From positions 1 through 52,878 of the IMG/VR virus record IMGVR_UViG_3300028550_003611: a DNA stretch of 52,878 bases; one strand, given 5' to 3'. Positions 17,002 through 24,095 of this stretch are shown here, in pieces. Positions within the stretch are counted from its first letter, which is position 1. Each line of letters starts with the position of its first letter. The notes beneath the pieces were generated by a model that saw only the letters and a list, made by a program, of their open reading frames with translations, had not been told where the DNA came from and ran no database searches. Position numbers and translations under genes: made by a program. This DNA comes from a virus.

Positions 17002-18172
17002 TGTTAAAATGTGTTGTGAGATCTGTGTCTCGGTTTATATTATTTAATCCTTTAATAGCATTGTTAAGCCATTTTTCTTCTTGAGAGTCTTTTACATATA
17101 GGATATAGATCTTACCGATCTTATCCCCATCTTTTCTAATAAGTCTACCGATACGCTGTATCATAGATAAAGCCTTACTATCTAGCCCAGCTATAATCCC
17201 AACCTCTGCATTCTTTACATCAAATCCTTGGTTGAGAGCTTTAGTTGAACATAGTACATTGATATCCCCGTTTCTAAAAGCTTCTAACGTTTTTTCACGT
17301 TGTTTCTTAGTTTTTCTACTGTGATACACAGCCGAGTTATCAATACAATCACACATTAAGTCTGTAAAATCATTAGAGCCTGCAAAGGTTAGTATCTTGG
17401 AATTATGATAGTGATTAACTATTTCTACAGCTTTATCTATTTTATGCTCAGCATGTTGTACCACATGCTTTCTTTTACGAATAGCGTTATAAAACTGAGC
17501 AGCTGCACCTTTGTTTCCTGACATTTTACCTGATAGTATCATTTGAGCATTTTGAAATGCATTGAACCCACCAAGAATGTATTTCATTCTTACAAATAAA
17601 GTATTAGCAGCTTTATAATCTCCTTGTTCTTCTTCTGTAAGTGACACAGGTACACAGTATACTTCGTAAGGAGCTACTAATCCTTTATCTACACACACAT
17701 CTAAGGATATAGTATATACAGGTTTAGCTAAGTTTACAAGTACAGCTTTGTACTCATCTTCTTCTGGGAGAGTAGCTGTTAAGCATAGTATCCTTTCAAA
17801 AGAATTCTGAGTAAAGAACTTCCTATATATAGGGCTAAGACCTAAGTGAACCTCATCACATACTACAATACAATACTCCTCATCAAATAGTTTGTGAGCT
17901 GATTGATAGCATATGATTTGAATTCTATCTAGATATTCTGCGTATCCCCATTTAATAAATTCTTCTTCAAACTGATCTTGCAATTGATTTGTAGGTACAA
18001 GTACAAGAGCATCCAAAGTAGTATCTTTCTTAAGAGAATTAACAGCAGCCATAACACCCACCCTAGACTTCCCAAAACCAGTACCAGCAATAACGCTACC
18101 TTTATATCCGGCACTAGCCCAAGAGTTGAGGGCTTTACGCTGTTCCTCATCTTTTACTTTAATTATATCCAT
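16991..18172 (-). CDS. Superfamily 2 DEAD/DEAH-type DNA helicase
   Basis: A 393-residue two-domain SF2 helicase. Motif I is A-G-T-G-F-G-K35-S, motif II D106-E-V-H109, motif III T132-A-T134, motif V LNQGFDV and motif VI QRIGRLIR in the C-terminal domain. Size and motif choice fit the T4 UvsW/type III restriction helicase-like group, used by phages for fork regression, branch migration and recombination. Within domain 2, the codons for NHYHN contain one copy of a 17-base sequence repeated elsewhere on this strand (17401-17417). Confidence 0.92.
   Translation of the reverse strand: MDIIKVKDEEQRKALNSWASAGYKGSVIAGTGFGKSRVGVMAAVNSLKKDTTLDALVLVPTNQLQDQFEEEFIKWGYAEYLDRIQIICYQSAHKLFDEEYCIVVCDEVHLGLSPIYRKFFTQNSFERILCLTATLPEEDEYKAVLVNLAKPVYTISLDVCVDKGLVAPYEVYCVPVSLTEEEQGDYKAANTLFVRMKYILGGFNAFQNAQMILSGKMSGNKGAAAQFYNAIRKRKHVVQHAEHKIDKAVEIVNHYHNSKILTFAGSNDFTDLMCDCIDNSAVYHSRKTKKQREKTLEAFRNGDINVLCSTKALNQGFDVKNAEVGIIAGLDSKALSMIQRIGRLIRKDGDKIGKIYILYVKDSQEEKWLNNAIKGLNNINRDTDLTTHFNNAC
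17401..17417 (+). repeat. Copy of 17-base repeat AATTATGATAGTGATTA
   Basis: This copy lies inside the SF2 helicase gene. It is identical over 17 bases to 21454-21470 and over 14 bases to 23618-23631, with further close copies at 22488-22503 and 24094-24110. Confidence 0.6.
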
Positions 18173-18186
18173 TGTTTCTTAAATTA

Positions 18187-18435
18187 TTATCTGTCATCAT
18201 CAGGATTATACCTGCCACCTCCTTCTTTTTCATATCTTATTAAAAGATTTTCTAATCGATATTGATCTTCAAGACGTGGTACAGTGCATTTAATATTAAT
18301 AATATTAATATTGTCAATTTCAGGAGGCTCATCGTGAGAACCTGAAAACCCAGGAGCATATTCATATTCTATTTCTAAAACAAAGCCTGCAAGGTTTTCT
18401 CCTTCTGTTTCTAATTCATACGTGTTTAAACTCAT
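18187..18435 (-). CDS. Uncharacterised 82-aa acidic protein
   Basis: The protein has a beta-rich N-terminal half with a Glu/Tyr-rich strand (GFVLEIEYEYAPGF) and ends in GGGRYNPDDDR. No metal-binding or catalytic motif was seen. It lies 14 bases before the helicase start and 2 bases after the DnaA-domain gene in the same operon. Confidence 0.65.
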   Translation of the reverse strand: MSLNTYELETEGENLAGFVLEIEYEYAPGFSGSHDEPPEIDNINIINIKCTVPRLEDQYRLENLLIRYEKEGGGRYNPDDDR

Positions 18436-18437
18436 AG

Positions 18438-18902
18438 TTAATAGGTTTTAGGTAATAATGCTGCCTGTATTTTAATATCGTTTGCTAACTCAGACATTTT
18501 AGATTGCAAAACATTAAACTCCGCTTCTAATTTTTGAAGCTCAACACATTGAGTGTCTATGGAATCATGTACAGTTGCTGCAGTGCTGTTAGCATACATA
18601 CCTGCTACAGCAGAATACATACGCCTATACTCTGCTTCATGCATATGAGTTGAATGTAATTTCTCGTAATGCATCATAGTCCCATGATCTTTGTTTAGTT
18701 CTTTTGCTACGGCATATAATGTAATTTTTGTGTGGTTTCGTAATAAATTGACAAGGATTTTCCTTGCATCTACTGTAGTTCGTCTACTACATTTCATTAT
18801 TAATCTGGCTTTTGAGACACCAGTTATTTCCTCTATCATGCGATACACAGATTCTACTGTTTCTTGCATATGAGGATTTAAGTCTTCTGTTGCTCTTCCC
18901 AT
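18438..18902 (-). CDS. Free-standing DnaA domain IV (origin-binding) protein
   Basis: The N-terminal half of this 154-residue protein matches the C-terminal DNA-binding domain of DnaA. GVSKARLIMKCSRRTTVDAR (about 28-47) corresponds to the first helix pair, and ELNKDHGTMMHYEKLH (68-83) to the DnaA signature, retaining D72, H73, T75 and H78. The AAA+ domain of DnaA is absent. The C-terminal 60 residues form a probable coiled coil. Such a protein could mark the phage origin through DnaA-box-like sites, or compete with host DnaA. It lies in the replication operon two genes from the small zinc proteins. Confidence 0.82.
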   Translation of the reverse strand: MGRATEDLNPHMQETVESVYRMIEEITGVSKARLIMKCSRRTTVDARKILVNLLRNHTKITLYAVAKELNKDHGTMMHYEKLHSTHMHEAEYRRMYSAVAGMYANSTAATVHDSIDTQCVELQKLEAEFNVLQSKMSELANDIKIQAALLPKTY

Positions 18903-18913
18903 GGTGGTTAATT

Positions 18914-19156
18914 TTAAATTATATCTTTTAATTCTTCCTCAATAGTATCGTCTATGACTTGTATAACTTTGTTTACTAGTATACTTACGTCATTAGCTAC
19001 CTCTACTGTTAATACTTTATCTAATTCCTTAGATATACCATTAATACTATGTCTCATTTTATGTTTAAACCGTGTTTCTCCTACGGTTTCATCTAATAAT
19101 TCTTGTAGTAATAATGCTGCGGCAAATATTTTTAATTCTAGATTATCTTGCTTCAT
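18914..19156 (-). CDS. Uncharacterised 80-aa helical protein
   Basis: The predicted product is almost wholly helical and acidic at the C terminus (VIDDTIEEELKDII), with a hydrophobic IFAAALLLQELL stretch at residues 10-21 that is too short and too amphipathic for a confident membrane segment. It is coupled by an ATGA overlap to the upstream zinc-ribbon gene. Confidence 0.65.
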   Translation of the reverse strand: MKQDNLELKIFAAALLLQELLDETVGETRFKHKMRHSINGISKELDKVLTVEVANDVSILVNKVIQVIDDTIEEELKDII

Positions 19157-19332
19157 AACTGTCCCATTGAATTAGATCTAAAACTTGCACATCCTGTTTT
19201 AGGAGTTTTTAAATCCATATACTCACCACATTCACATTGAACGTCGTGCCTTACTTTGTCTTCAATTACTTTGATAGTTACACCATTTTGAGGTTTTTCT
19301 GCCTTACACTTAGGGCATATAAAATCAATCAT
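19153..19332 (-). CDS. Small zinc-ribbon protein (59 aa)
   Basis: A 59-codon frame with two CxxC/CxC knuckles, C6-P-K-C9 and C33-E-C35, and a later Cys at about 49. It overlaps the genes on both sides (8 bases upstream, ATGA downstream), so coding is well supported despite its size. The pattern is typical of short rubredoxin-like or FmdB-like zinc ribbons, which in phages often bind nucleic acid or RNA polymerase. The exact function is unknown. Confidence 0.75.
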   Translation of the reverse strand: MIDFICPKCKAEKPQNGVTIKVIEDKVRHDVQCECGEYMDLKTPKTGCASFRSNSMGQL

Positions 19333-19441
19333 CTTGTTCCCCAGTTATAAATTCACAGTGCTCCAGACAATCTGGGCATATACCCATTTCGGTATCGATG
19401 GTGGATGCTCCACAGCAGTCACTAAATATTTCTTCTTCCAT
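19325..19441 (-). CDS. Cys-rich mini-protein (38 aa), probable zinc binder
   Basis: The product begins MEEEIFSDCCGAST and has four closely spaced Cys in two knuckles (CC and CPDC) plus a further Cys, in an acidic background. It starts 2 bases after the stop of the preceding 62-aa gene, and its end overlaps the next zinc-ribbon gene by 8 bases. I prefer this ATG to a longer extension upstream that would overlap the neighbouring gene for 80 bases. Confidence 0.65.
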   Translation of the reverse strand: MEEEIFSDCCGASTIDTEMGICPDCLEHCEFITGEQDD

Positions 19442-19442
19442 G

Positions 19443-19631
19443 TTAGTATATAGTTGTTGGGAACCATTTCTCATCAATTTGAGTTGATAGCCCGGTGTGA
19501 AAAGATTCAACAATCCATAGACCACGGCCTACTTTTTCTATTAACTCAACTTGCTCTGCAGCAAGTTCATTTGGGACATCCATATCGTCTGTTAACTCGA
19601 TGACATCACCTACTTCATATATTATCTTCAT
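19443..19631 (-). CDS. Small 62-aa protein after DNA polymerase
   Basis: An acidic 62-residue protein with a beta-barrel-like pattern (YEVGDVIELTDD, later GRGLWIVESF), as in small KOW/SH3-like folds. The ATG overlaps the DNA polymerase stop (ATGA), showing co-translation. Function not recognised. Confidence 0.65.
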   Translation of the reverse strand: MKIIYEVGDVIELTDDMDVPNELAAEQVELIEKVGRGLWIVESFHTGLSTQIDEKWFPTTIY

Positions 19632-21517
19632 TTTTCCCAGGTTTTAGAAATGTTTGTGTCTGCTTTAAGCAAACCGTTAGGGATAACAACTTTAGCAGCT
19701 GTTTCCATTAATTCAGTCATTATTTTTTTCCATTTATCAGCGTATTCTTCCTCACAAATAGTATCTATCTGATCGTGTACAGTCATTATAATCTTAACAG
19801 GAAGATTATCTTTTTTAATCTTGTTATGAATATATATAAGTGCTAATTTTGTCATGTCAGCACTTGATCCTTGAATTGGGGTGTTTTTAGATGCTCTTTC
19901 AATTGACCCAAACTCTGCACCTTTATCAGAATACATTTTTGGATACCAATTGTCAAACCATCGTCGTCTTTTAAATGGTTTAAACGTACGTATATAACCG
20001 TTCTTAACCCCAAACTCCCCAAGTTTATCTAAAAATCCTTTGATAGATGGGAAAGCTTTAAAGTATTGTGTGATAAGAGCTTTAGCTTCTGTCATAGATA
20101 CCCCAATAGTTTCAGACAATTTCTTAGGGCCCATACCATAAGCAAGGCCAAAGTTAACTGTCTTTACATTTGTTCGTAATAACTTATGCTTAGGGCAATT
20201 ACATTTTTCTTTTGAAGACATGTATTTACAATCTTCTTCAGCAGAATTTGCCCATTTATCTCCATATACAAGGTCAGCACATACTGAATGAAGGTCTTGT
20301 CCTTGCTCTAATGCTTTTAACCACACTGGATCTTGACTACCGTAAGCAATAACATTAAGCTCTTGAGATGAATAATCTGATGATACAAATACCCATCCTT
20401 CAGGTGCTAAGAAACAGTTCCTGTATATATTATTCCCAGGTATCTGTTGCATATTAGGTTTACTAGAAGACACTCTCCCGGTGTCAAGTATTTGAGAGAA
20501 GTTAGTATGAATTTTATTGTCAGCCTTATTTAGATATTTAAAGAATTGTTCGCCATAAGCTGCTGATAATTTAGCTTGCTCTTTGTATTGAATATATCTT
20601 TTAATTATCTCATTCTTTTTGTGCTTAAGCAAGTTCTTACCGTTAACATCTTCAAGTTCTGGTATCATGTTCTGAAATAGTCGTAGTACTTGACTTGGGG
20701 AATTCCAGTTTATATATGTATTCTTAACATTGTTTGAAAACAAATCTCCTTGAATAGGGAGATTATATTTCTGCAATTGAGGGTGACTTACAACAGCATT
20801 ATCTAATACCTGAATACTTTCAAAAGTTTTCTTAGTATTTATATCAGATAATCCTAACCATCTTTTTTGGTCTAACAGAATACCTTCGTATTCTATTTCA
20901 GAGAATACTATTACTGCTTTGTTTTCCAAATCTGTAACAGCTTCAAGATTTAAGTTTTTAATCTCAACTAATTGCTTTTCTCGTATGCTGATTAAATACA
21001 AGACATCCATTGCCCCGTATTCAATTTGCGAATAAGTAAAAGGTCTCCCTTGTAAATTAAGAAATGAGTTGCGTTCTTCCTTGCTAAGTGTTATATCAAG
21101 ACGTCGAGATAATGTGTTAGCTAGAGATACACTCATTGATGCTTTCCCGCATGTAATTAGCTTTTCTTGTAGCATAGTATCACACACGTTAACTAAATCA
21201 GCCCCAACCCATCTCTTGATGAACTTGTAATCGAACTTAGCGTTATGCAATACCTTAACGATGTTAGGGTTCTCAATAACACCGCGTAGATCACTGATGC
21301 TAACCTCTCTTGTGTCAATAACAAACTGTGTGTCTTGATCCCCAATCTGGAACATAGTCATTCTATCGTTTAGGAAATCAAATCCCTCGGTCTCTGTATC
21401 AATAGCCAATACTGTCTTACTGTTGCAATAGTTTATGCAGGTCTGCAGCGAACAATTATGATAGTGATTAGACGTTTGAATAGATTTGTTACCGATGAAT
21501 TTGATATTTGGTTTCAT
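19628..21517 (-). CDS. polA: DNA polymerase, family A (with 3'-5' proofreading)
   Basis: This 629-residue replicative polymerase has a DEDDy exonuclease: Exo I D40-T-E42, Exo II H91-N-A-K-F-D96, Exo III Y167-G-A-M-D171. The polymerase domain shows motif A with D381 (SSDYSSQEL), an O-helix R448-xxx-K452-xxx-F456-xxx-Y460-G and motif C V580-H-D582. The residue equivalent to E. coli Phe762 is Phe. Between motif A and the O-helix a short insertion carries C430, C439, C441 and H444, a possible zinc site. There is no 5' nuclease domain; that activity is encoded separately near 7.2 kb. It is coupled by ATGA overlaps to small genes on both sides. Confidence 0.96.
   Translation of the reverse strand: MKPNIKFIGNKSIQTSNHYHNCSLQTCINYCNSKTVLAIDTETEGFDFLNDRMTMFQIGDQDTQFVIDTREVSISDLRGVIENPNIVKVLHNAKFDYKFIKRWVGADLVNVCDTMLQEKLITCGKASMSVSLANTLSRRLDITLSKEERNSFLNLQGRPFTYSQIEYGAMDVLYLISIREKQLVEIKNLNLEAVTDLENKAVIVFSEIEYEGILLDQKRWLGLSDINTKKTFESIQVLDNAVVSHPQLQKYNLPIQGDLFSNNVKNTYINWNSPSQVLRLFQNMIPELEDVNGKNLLKHKKNEIIKRYIQYKEQAKLSAAYGEQFFKYLNKADNKIHTNFSQILDTGRVSSSKPNMQQIPGNNIYRNCFLAPEGWVFVSSDYSSQELNVIAYGSQDPVWLKALEQGQDLHSVCADLVYGDKWANSAEEDCKYMSSKEKCNCPKHKLLRTNVKTVNFGLAYGMGPKKLSETIGVSMTEAKALITQYFKAFPSIKGFLDKLGEFGVKNGYIRTFKPFKRRRWFDNWYPKMYSDKGAEFGSIERASKNTPIQGSSADMTKLALIYIHNKIKKDNLPVKIIMTVHDQIDTICEEEYADKWKKIMTELMETAAKVVIPNGLLKADTNISKTWEK
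21454..21470 (+). repeat. Copy of 17-base repeat AATTATGATAGTGATTA
   Basis: This copy lies in the first 22 codons of the DNA polymerase gene and also encodes NHYHN on the minus strand, as does the copy at 17401-17417 in the helicase gene. Confidence 0.6.
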
Positions 21518-21699
21518 GTGCTTGAATTTAAATGTTTCATCATAATAATTAATGATGCCTCTGCTTGTTGCAGTGTTAAGGTTCTACCTCTAAAGTTTAT
21601 TTCTGTTTCTCCTTTGTGCTTAGCCTTGTTAATTGCAGCCTTAAAGCTATAGTATTCTTGGTCTTCTATGAGACCAAATAAGTATTTCATTTTCCCCAT
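21514..21699 (-). CDS. Small 61-aa protein upstream of DNA polymerase
   Basis: A basic, mostly helical 61-residue protein (KAAINKAKHKGETEINFRGRTLTL). The stop overlaps the polymerase ATG (ATGA). It is the first gene after the 21.75 kb terminator, so a promoter for the polymerase transcript should lie in 21700-21745. That stretch is A+T-rich but has no perfect TAnnTTTG on this strand. Confidence 0.65.
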   Translation of the reverse strand: MGKMKYLFGLIEDQEYYSFKAAINKAKHKGETEINFRGRTLTLQQAEASLIIMMKHLNSST

Positions 21700-21743
21700 T
21701 AGTTCTACGTTTGAATAAAGTGTGTTTGAATGTATGCCATAAT

Positions 21744-21797
21744 AAAAAAGGGGGAACAGAAAGAGAGAATGCGTTACTCTCTGACTGTTCCTTTCCC
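21744..21797 (-). terminator. Strong intrinsic terminator after the 199-aa gene
   Basis: The long stem pairs GGAACAG (21753-21759) with CTGTTCC (21785-21791) and AGAGAG (21762-21767) with CTCTCT (21777-21782), with a small internal loop. On the minus strand it is followed by a T6 tract (A tract 21744-21749). Confidence 0.88.
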
Positions 21798-21824
21798 TTC
21801 CTTATTTTGCATCGTTAACCAATT

Positions 21825-22424
21825 TTACGATGCAAGGCCTGTATTAGCTACGTTAACCTTTGGGTTAGCTGGCGATGATTGTGTCCCAACTGATTTGTTT
21901 GGGTCTACAAAGCTATGCTCAACTAAACCTGCCGATGTCAACTTAGTGTGACGATAGACAGGCATTAGTGCCCCATTGATTGGGTTAACAGCTGTTACGA
22001 TTTCCCCTGTTTTAGGGTTAACCTTTGGAGTCTGACTTGTAGAATAAGGATTCTTTGTGAAGTTTTCTGTGACTTCGACTCCTGTGTCTACTATAGTTCC
22101 GTCTTCCATAGTATAGAGAATGTCAGCAAAATGCTGTGGAGCACCTGGTGCAGTGCAATCCCCTATTGTACTCCCAAGTAACTCTGCAATTCTGTCTGCA
22201 TTGTAAGAGCGAATAGCCGTTACATTGGTTGTATTACCATAGCCTTGTGAGCCTTGCTCAATGCTAATGAGTACGTCTTCAACAGAATTGTTTGAAGTAG
22301 GTTTCTCTACTTGCTGCTGAAATTGTACGCTACACTGATTCTTATCGCTGTTTTGGTTGAACCACCACTTGCGAATAACTACTTTGCCTGTTTCGAGGCT
22401 TGTTTGATAGGAAGTATTTCCCAT
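21825..22424 (-). CDS. Uncharacterised 199-aa protein in its own transcript
   Basis: The product has an aromatic, basic N-terminal segment (VVIRKWWFNQNSDKNQ) and a low-complexity Asn/Pro/Thr-rich C-terminal third. It is bounded by a structured 5' leader (22488-22566) and a strong terminator directly downstream, so it may be expressed alone and at high level. The fold is not recognised; a small DNA- or RNA-binding protein is possible. The polar C-terminal tail resembles disordered tails of phage SSBs, but this is weak. Confidence 0.7.
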   Translation of the reverse strand: MGNTSYQTSLETGKVVIRKWWFNQNSDKNQCSVQFQQQVEKPTSNNSVEDVLISIEQGSQGYGNTTNVTAIRSYNADRIAELLGSTIGDCTAPGAPQHFADILYTMEDGTIVDTGVEVTENFTKNPYSTSQTPKVNPKTGEIVTAVNPINGALMPVYRHTKLTSAGLVEHSFVDPNKSVGTQSSPANPKVNVANTGLAS

Positions 22425-22487
22425 GATTGAAAATAAATTAAATGTTGGATATGTTGAAGAGGCCCATATCCTTAGCCTTGTATTGCG

Positions 22488-22566
22488 ATTATGATAGTGA
22501 TGACATCGGGAGAGAGATGCTCATCTTGCATCTTTTAAGATAACTCTCCGTTTGTCCATCACTATA
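22488..22566 (-). promoter_or_regulatory. Structured leader region with repeat copy
   Basis: The non-coding stretch contains a near copy of the repeat (22488-22503), whose ATAGTGATG (22493-22501) is matched in inverted orientation by CATCACTAT (22558-22566). Between them lies a nested hairpin: outer arms GGAGAG/CTCTCC within 22508-22549, inner GATGC/GCATC. No T tract follows, so a leader or operator structure is more likely than a terminator. Confidence 0.4.
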
Positions 22567-22571
22567 TAGAT

Positions 22572-22733
22572 TTAGTGGTAAGCTGCACAATTAGCTGTGT
22601 CAGGGTTACCGTATACGTTAGTTGCCTTAGTTGATGAACAACCAAATAGACAAAATATTGCAAGGCTAATGCCTAATATAAACATCGTGATTGATGCAAA
22701 CTTAAACCGAGGTGAGTCTGTATTTTGTATCAC
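22572..22733 (-). CDS. Small lipoprotein (53 aa, GTG start)
   Basis: The frame starts at a GTG that shares bases with the TGA stop of the preceding gene (GTGA overlap). It encodes a 15-residue n-region with Arg/Lys, a hydrophobic core (MFILGISLAIFCL) and a lipobox L-F-G-C. The mature peptide would be only about 22 residues, beginning CSSTKATNVYG and ending CAAYH. It should be processed by the host lipoprotein pathway and anchored in a membrane. Possible roles are an outer-membrane spanin-like lysis factor or superinfection exclusion; no partner is proven. An internal ATG would give a signal lacking positive charge, so the GTG is preferred. Confidence 0.65.
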   Translation of the reverse strand: MIQNTDSPRFKFASITMFILGISLAIFCLFGCSSTKATNVYGNPDTANCAAYH

Positions 22734-22927
22734 GATAGTTTAGATTGAGTGTCAAGTGTTTCTACAATTAGCTCAAGTTTAGATTCTTCTTGATGTAGCG
22801 CATTTACTTCTTTGCGTATTTGAGTAATTCTGTTTAGTGCAGCATCTCGTAAATCTTTTTGATTATCTATATGCTGCTTGTAATCCTGTTGGATTGCTGT
22901 TAATTGAATGTTTGCTTCTTGATACAT
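22730..22927 (-). CDS. Small coiled-coil protein (65 aa)
   Basis: Nearly the whole chain has heptad-like spacing (LTAIQQDYKQHIDNQ, then LNRITQIRKEVNALHQEE). It has no signal peptide or membrane segment. It is coupled to the lipoprotein gene by a GTGA overlap, so the two may act together. Confidence 0.62.
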   Translation of the reverse strand: MYQEANIQLTAIQQDYKQHIDNQKDLRDAALNRITQIRKEVNALHQEESKLELIVETLDTQSKLS

Positions 22928-22946
22928 TTTGTTTGGCTTTAAAGAA

Positions 22947-23030
22947 TTAGTTATTGTAACAGCTAAGGATTCTATCCTTTTCTTCGCTGTAGTATAGTTC
23001 GTAAGTATAATCGTCAGTTTCGTCTTCCAT
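22947..23030 (-). CDS. Possible acidic micro-peptide (27 aa)
   Basis: A 27-codon frame starting MEDETDDYTYELYYSEEK lies 5 bases after the preceding gene and 19 bases before the next, exactly filling the gap. It is highly acidic and Tyr-rich. Coding is suggested by the operon spacing only. Confidence 0.4.
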   Translation of the reverse strand: MEDETDDYTYELYYSEEKDRILSCYNN

Positions 23031-23035
23031 AATGA

Positions 23036-23419
23036 TTAGAATTGTCCGTAGTCCATATTGTCAAGAGCATTTGCTTGAAATGCTTTAGTGATATTGCAAT
23101 TAGTTTTAGTTAGAATAGGGTCAGAGTGAATTGTTTCTTCAGCCTCTTCAAATCTTAGTCTCTTTTGTTCTTCCACTAAATCTTCGTGGTCTTGTTGTGA
23201 CCAGCCTTTCTCAGGTTGTTTCTCGCTCATGCTTGTTAAGAATTGGTCTAACTCGTTAGCTATGTCAGATGCTGTAAGAGATTTTCTTGGGAATTCTTGT
23301 TTAATTGTTTCCTCGAGGTCAGCTATGTAAAGCCCTAGTCTTGCAACTGTTTCGGTTAGCTCTGCATTTTGTAGTTTTAGTTCTGTTATTAGAACGTTGT
23401 CGGATTTAGAATGGTCCAT
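23036..23419 (-). CDS. Uncharacterised 127-aa coiled-coil protein
   Basis: The N-terminal 45 residues are a likely coiled coil (ITELKLQNAELTETVARL), followed by a Lys/Glu/Gln-rich middle and an Asn/Asp-rich C terminus ending DNMDYGQF. It resembles short phage scaffolding or tape-like helices only in composition. It opens the small-gene run downstream of the terminator at 23.69 kb, so it probably has its own promoter in the repeat-bearing region upstream. Confidence 0.65.
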   Translation of the reverse strand: MDHSKSDNVLITELKLQNAELTETVARLGLYIADLEETIKQEFPRKSLTASDIANELDQFLTSMSEKQPEKGWSQQDHEDLVEEQKRLRFEEAEETIHSDPILTKTNCNITKAFQANALDNMDYGQF

Positions 23420-23678
23420 AATGTTATAGAGTTTAATATAGTGAGAATGCCATAGCCTGAATTAGGGAGGAATGTATGCTTGAATAGATTGGTACGCATG
23501 CATACACGTTTGCCTTATCCTAAGCCTATTGCCATGACGATGTATCGCTATGGTCTTTGATTGAGGCCTGAATAGATTGATTGATTGCCTGAATAGAATG
23601 CCTAACTGCCATTCGAATATGATAGTGATTAGCCTGAGTGTTTGTTTGCCTGTCTGTGATTGACTTGTTAACGATTGC
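23420..23678 (-). repeat. Non-coding region with four GCCTGAATAGATTG-like direct repeats
   Basis: Between two gene sets lies about 260 bases without a convincing gene. It holds related copies GCCTGAATTAG (near 23455), GCTTGAATAGATTG (23478-23491), GCCTGAATAGATTG (23566-23579) and GCCTGAATAGAATG (23587-23600), a GATT tetranucleotide run and a 14-base copy of the TATGATAGTGATTA repeat (23618-23631). A promoter/operator array or origin-like iterons are possible. Confidence 0.45.
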
Positions 23679-23705
23679 AAAAAAGGGCCAGCGTAATGCT
23701 GACCC
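23679..23705 (-). terminator. Intrinsic terminator after the 127-aa gene
   Basis: On the minus strand GGGTCAGC pairs with GCTGGCCC (one G-T wobble), plus-strand positions 23698-23705 and 23685-23692, with loop ATTAC and a following T6 tract. It lies 7 bases after the stop codon at 23712. Confidence 0.88.
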
Positions 23706-23711
23706 AGTTTC

Positions 23712-24095
23712 TTATTTCGGTCCGTGATAATATTCTTCATCACTCATCTGTCCCTCATCCCATTGACACCAACGATCATGCTCTTCAGCTTTTAGCTTAG
23801 CATAATAGTTGGCTTCTCCAAAATAAGCGTTGAACATTTCAACAACATCTGGAGACAGAAGACAACAGTTCTCGACATCAAAGTTATCATCGAGTCTATG
23901 CACTACCGATGCAAAGGTCTCGATAGTTGCCTCAAGGTCTGCCTTCACCTCTCCCTCGTACTCCTCACGTGCAGACTGCTCTTCATTGTAAGAGATTTTT
24001 TCTTTAAGAAGAGCGATATACTTATCACTAACCTCCTTAAGCATTGCCTTCACTTCCGAGAGTTCTTTCTCGAGTGAGTATGTGCGATAGCTCAT
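23712..24095 (-). CDS. Uncharacterised 127-aa helical acidic protein
   Basis: The first 65 residues form a probable coiled coil (LEKELSEVKAMLKEVSDKY). The C terminus is acidic and aromatic (HDRWCQWDEGQMSDEEYYHG). It is coupled by a 4-base overlap to the preceding 66-aa gene and terminates right at the hairpin terminator. The G+C content is higher than in most of the window. Confidence 0.65.
   Translation of the reverse strand: MSYRTYSLEKELSEVKAMLKEVSDKYIALLKEKISYNEEQSAREEYEGEVKADLEATIETFASVVHRLDDNFDVENCCLLSPDVVEMFNAYFGEANYYAKLKAEEHDRWCQWDEGQMSDEEYYHGPK

Noticed and set aside
23462-23743. 93-residue reading frame on the minus strand
   Set aside because: It crosses a strong intrinsic terminator and a repeat array and starts inside another gene; composition is not protein-like.
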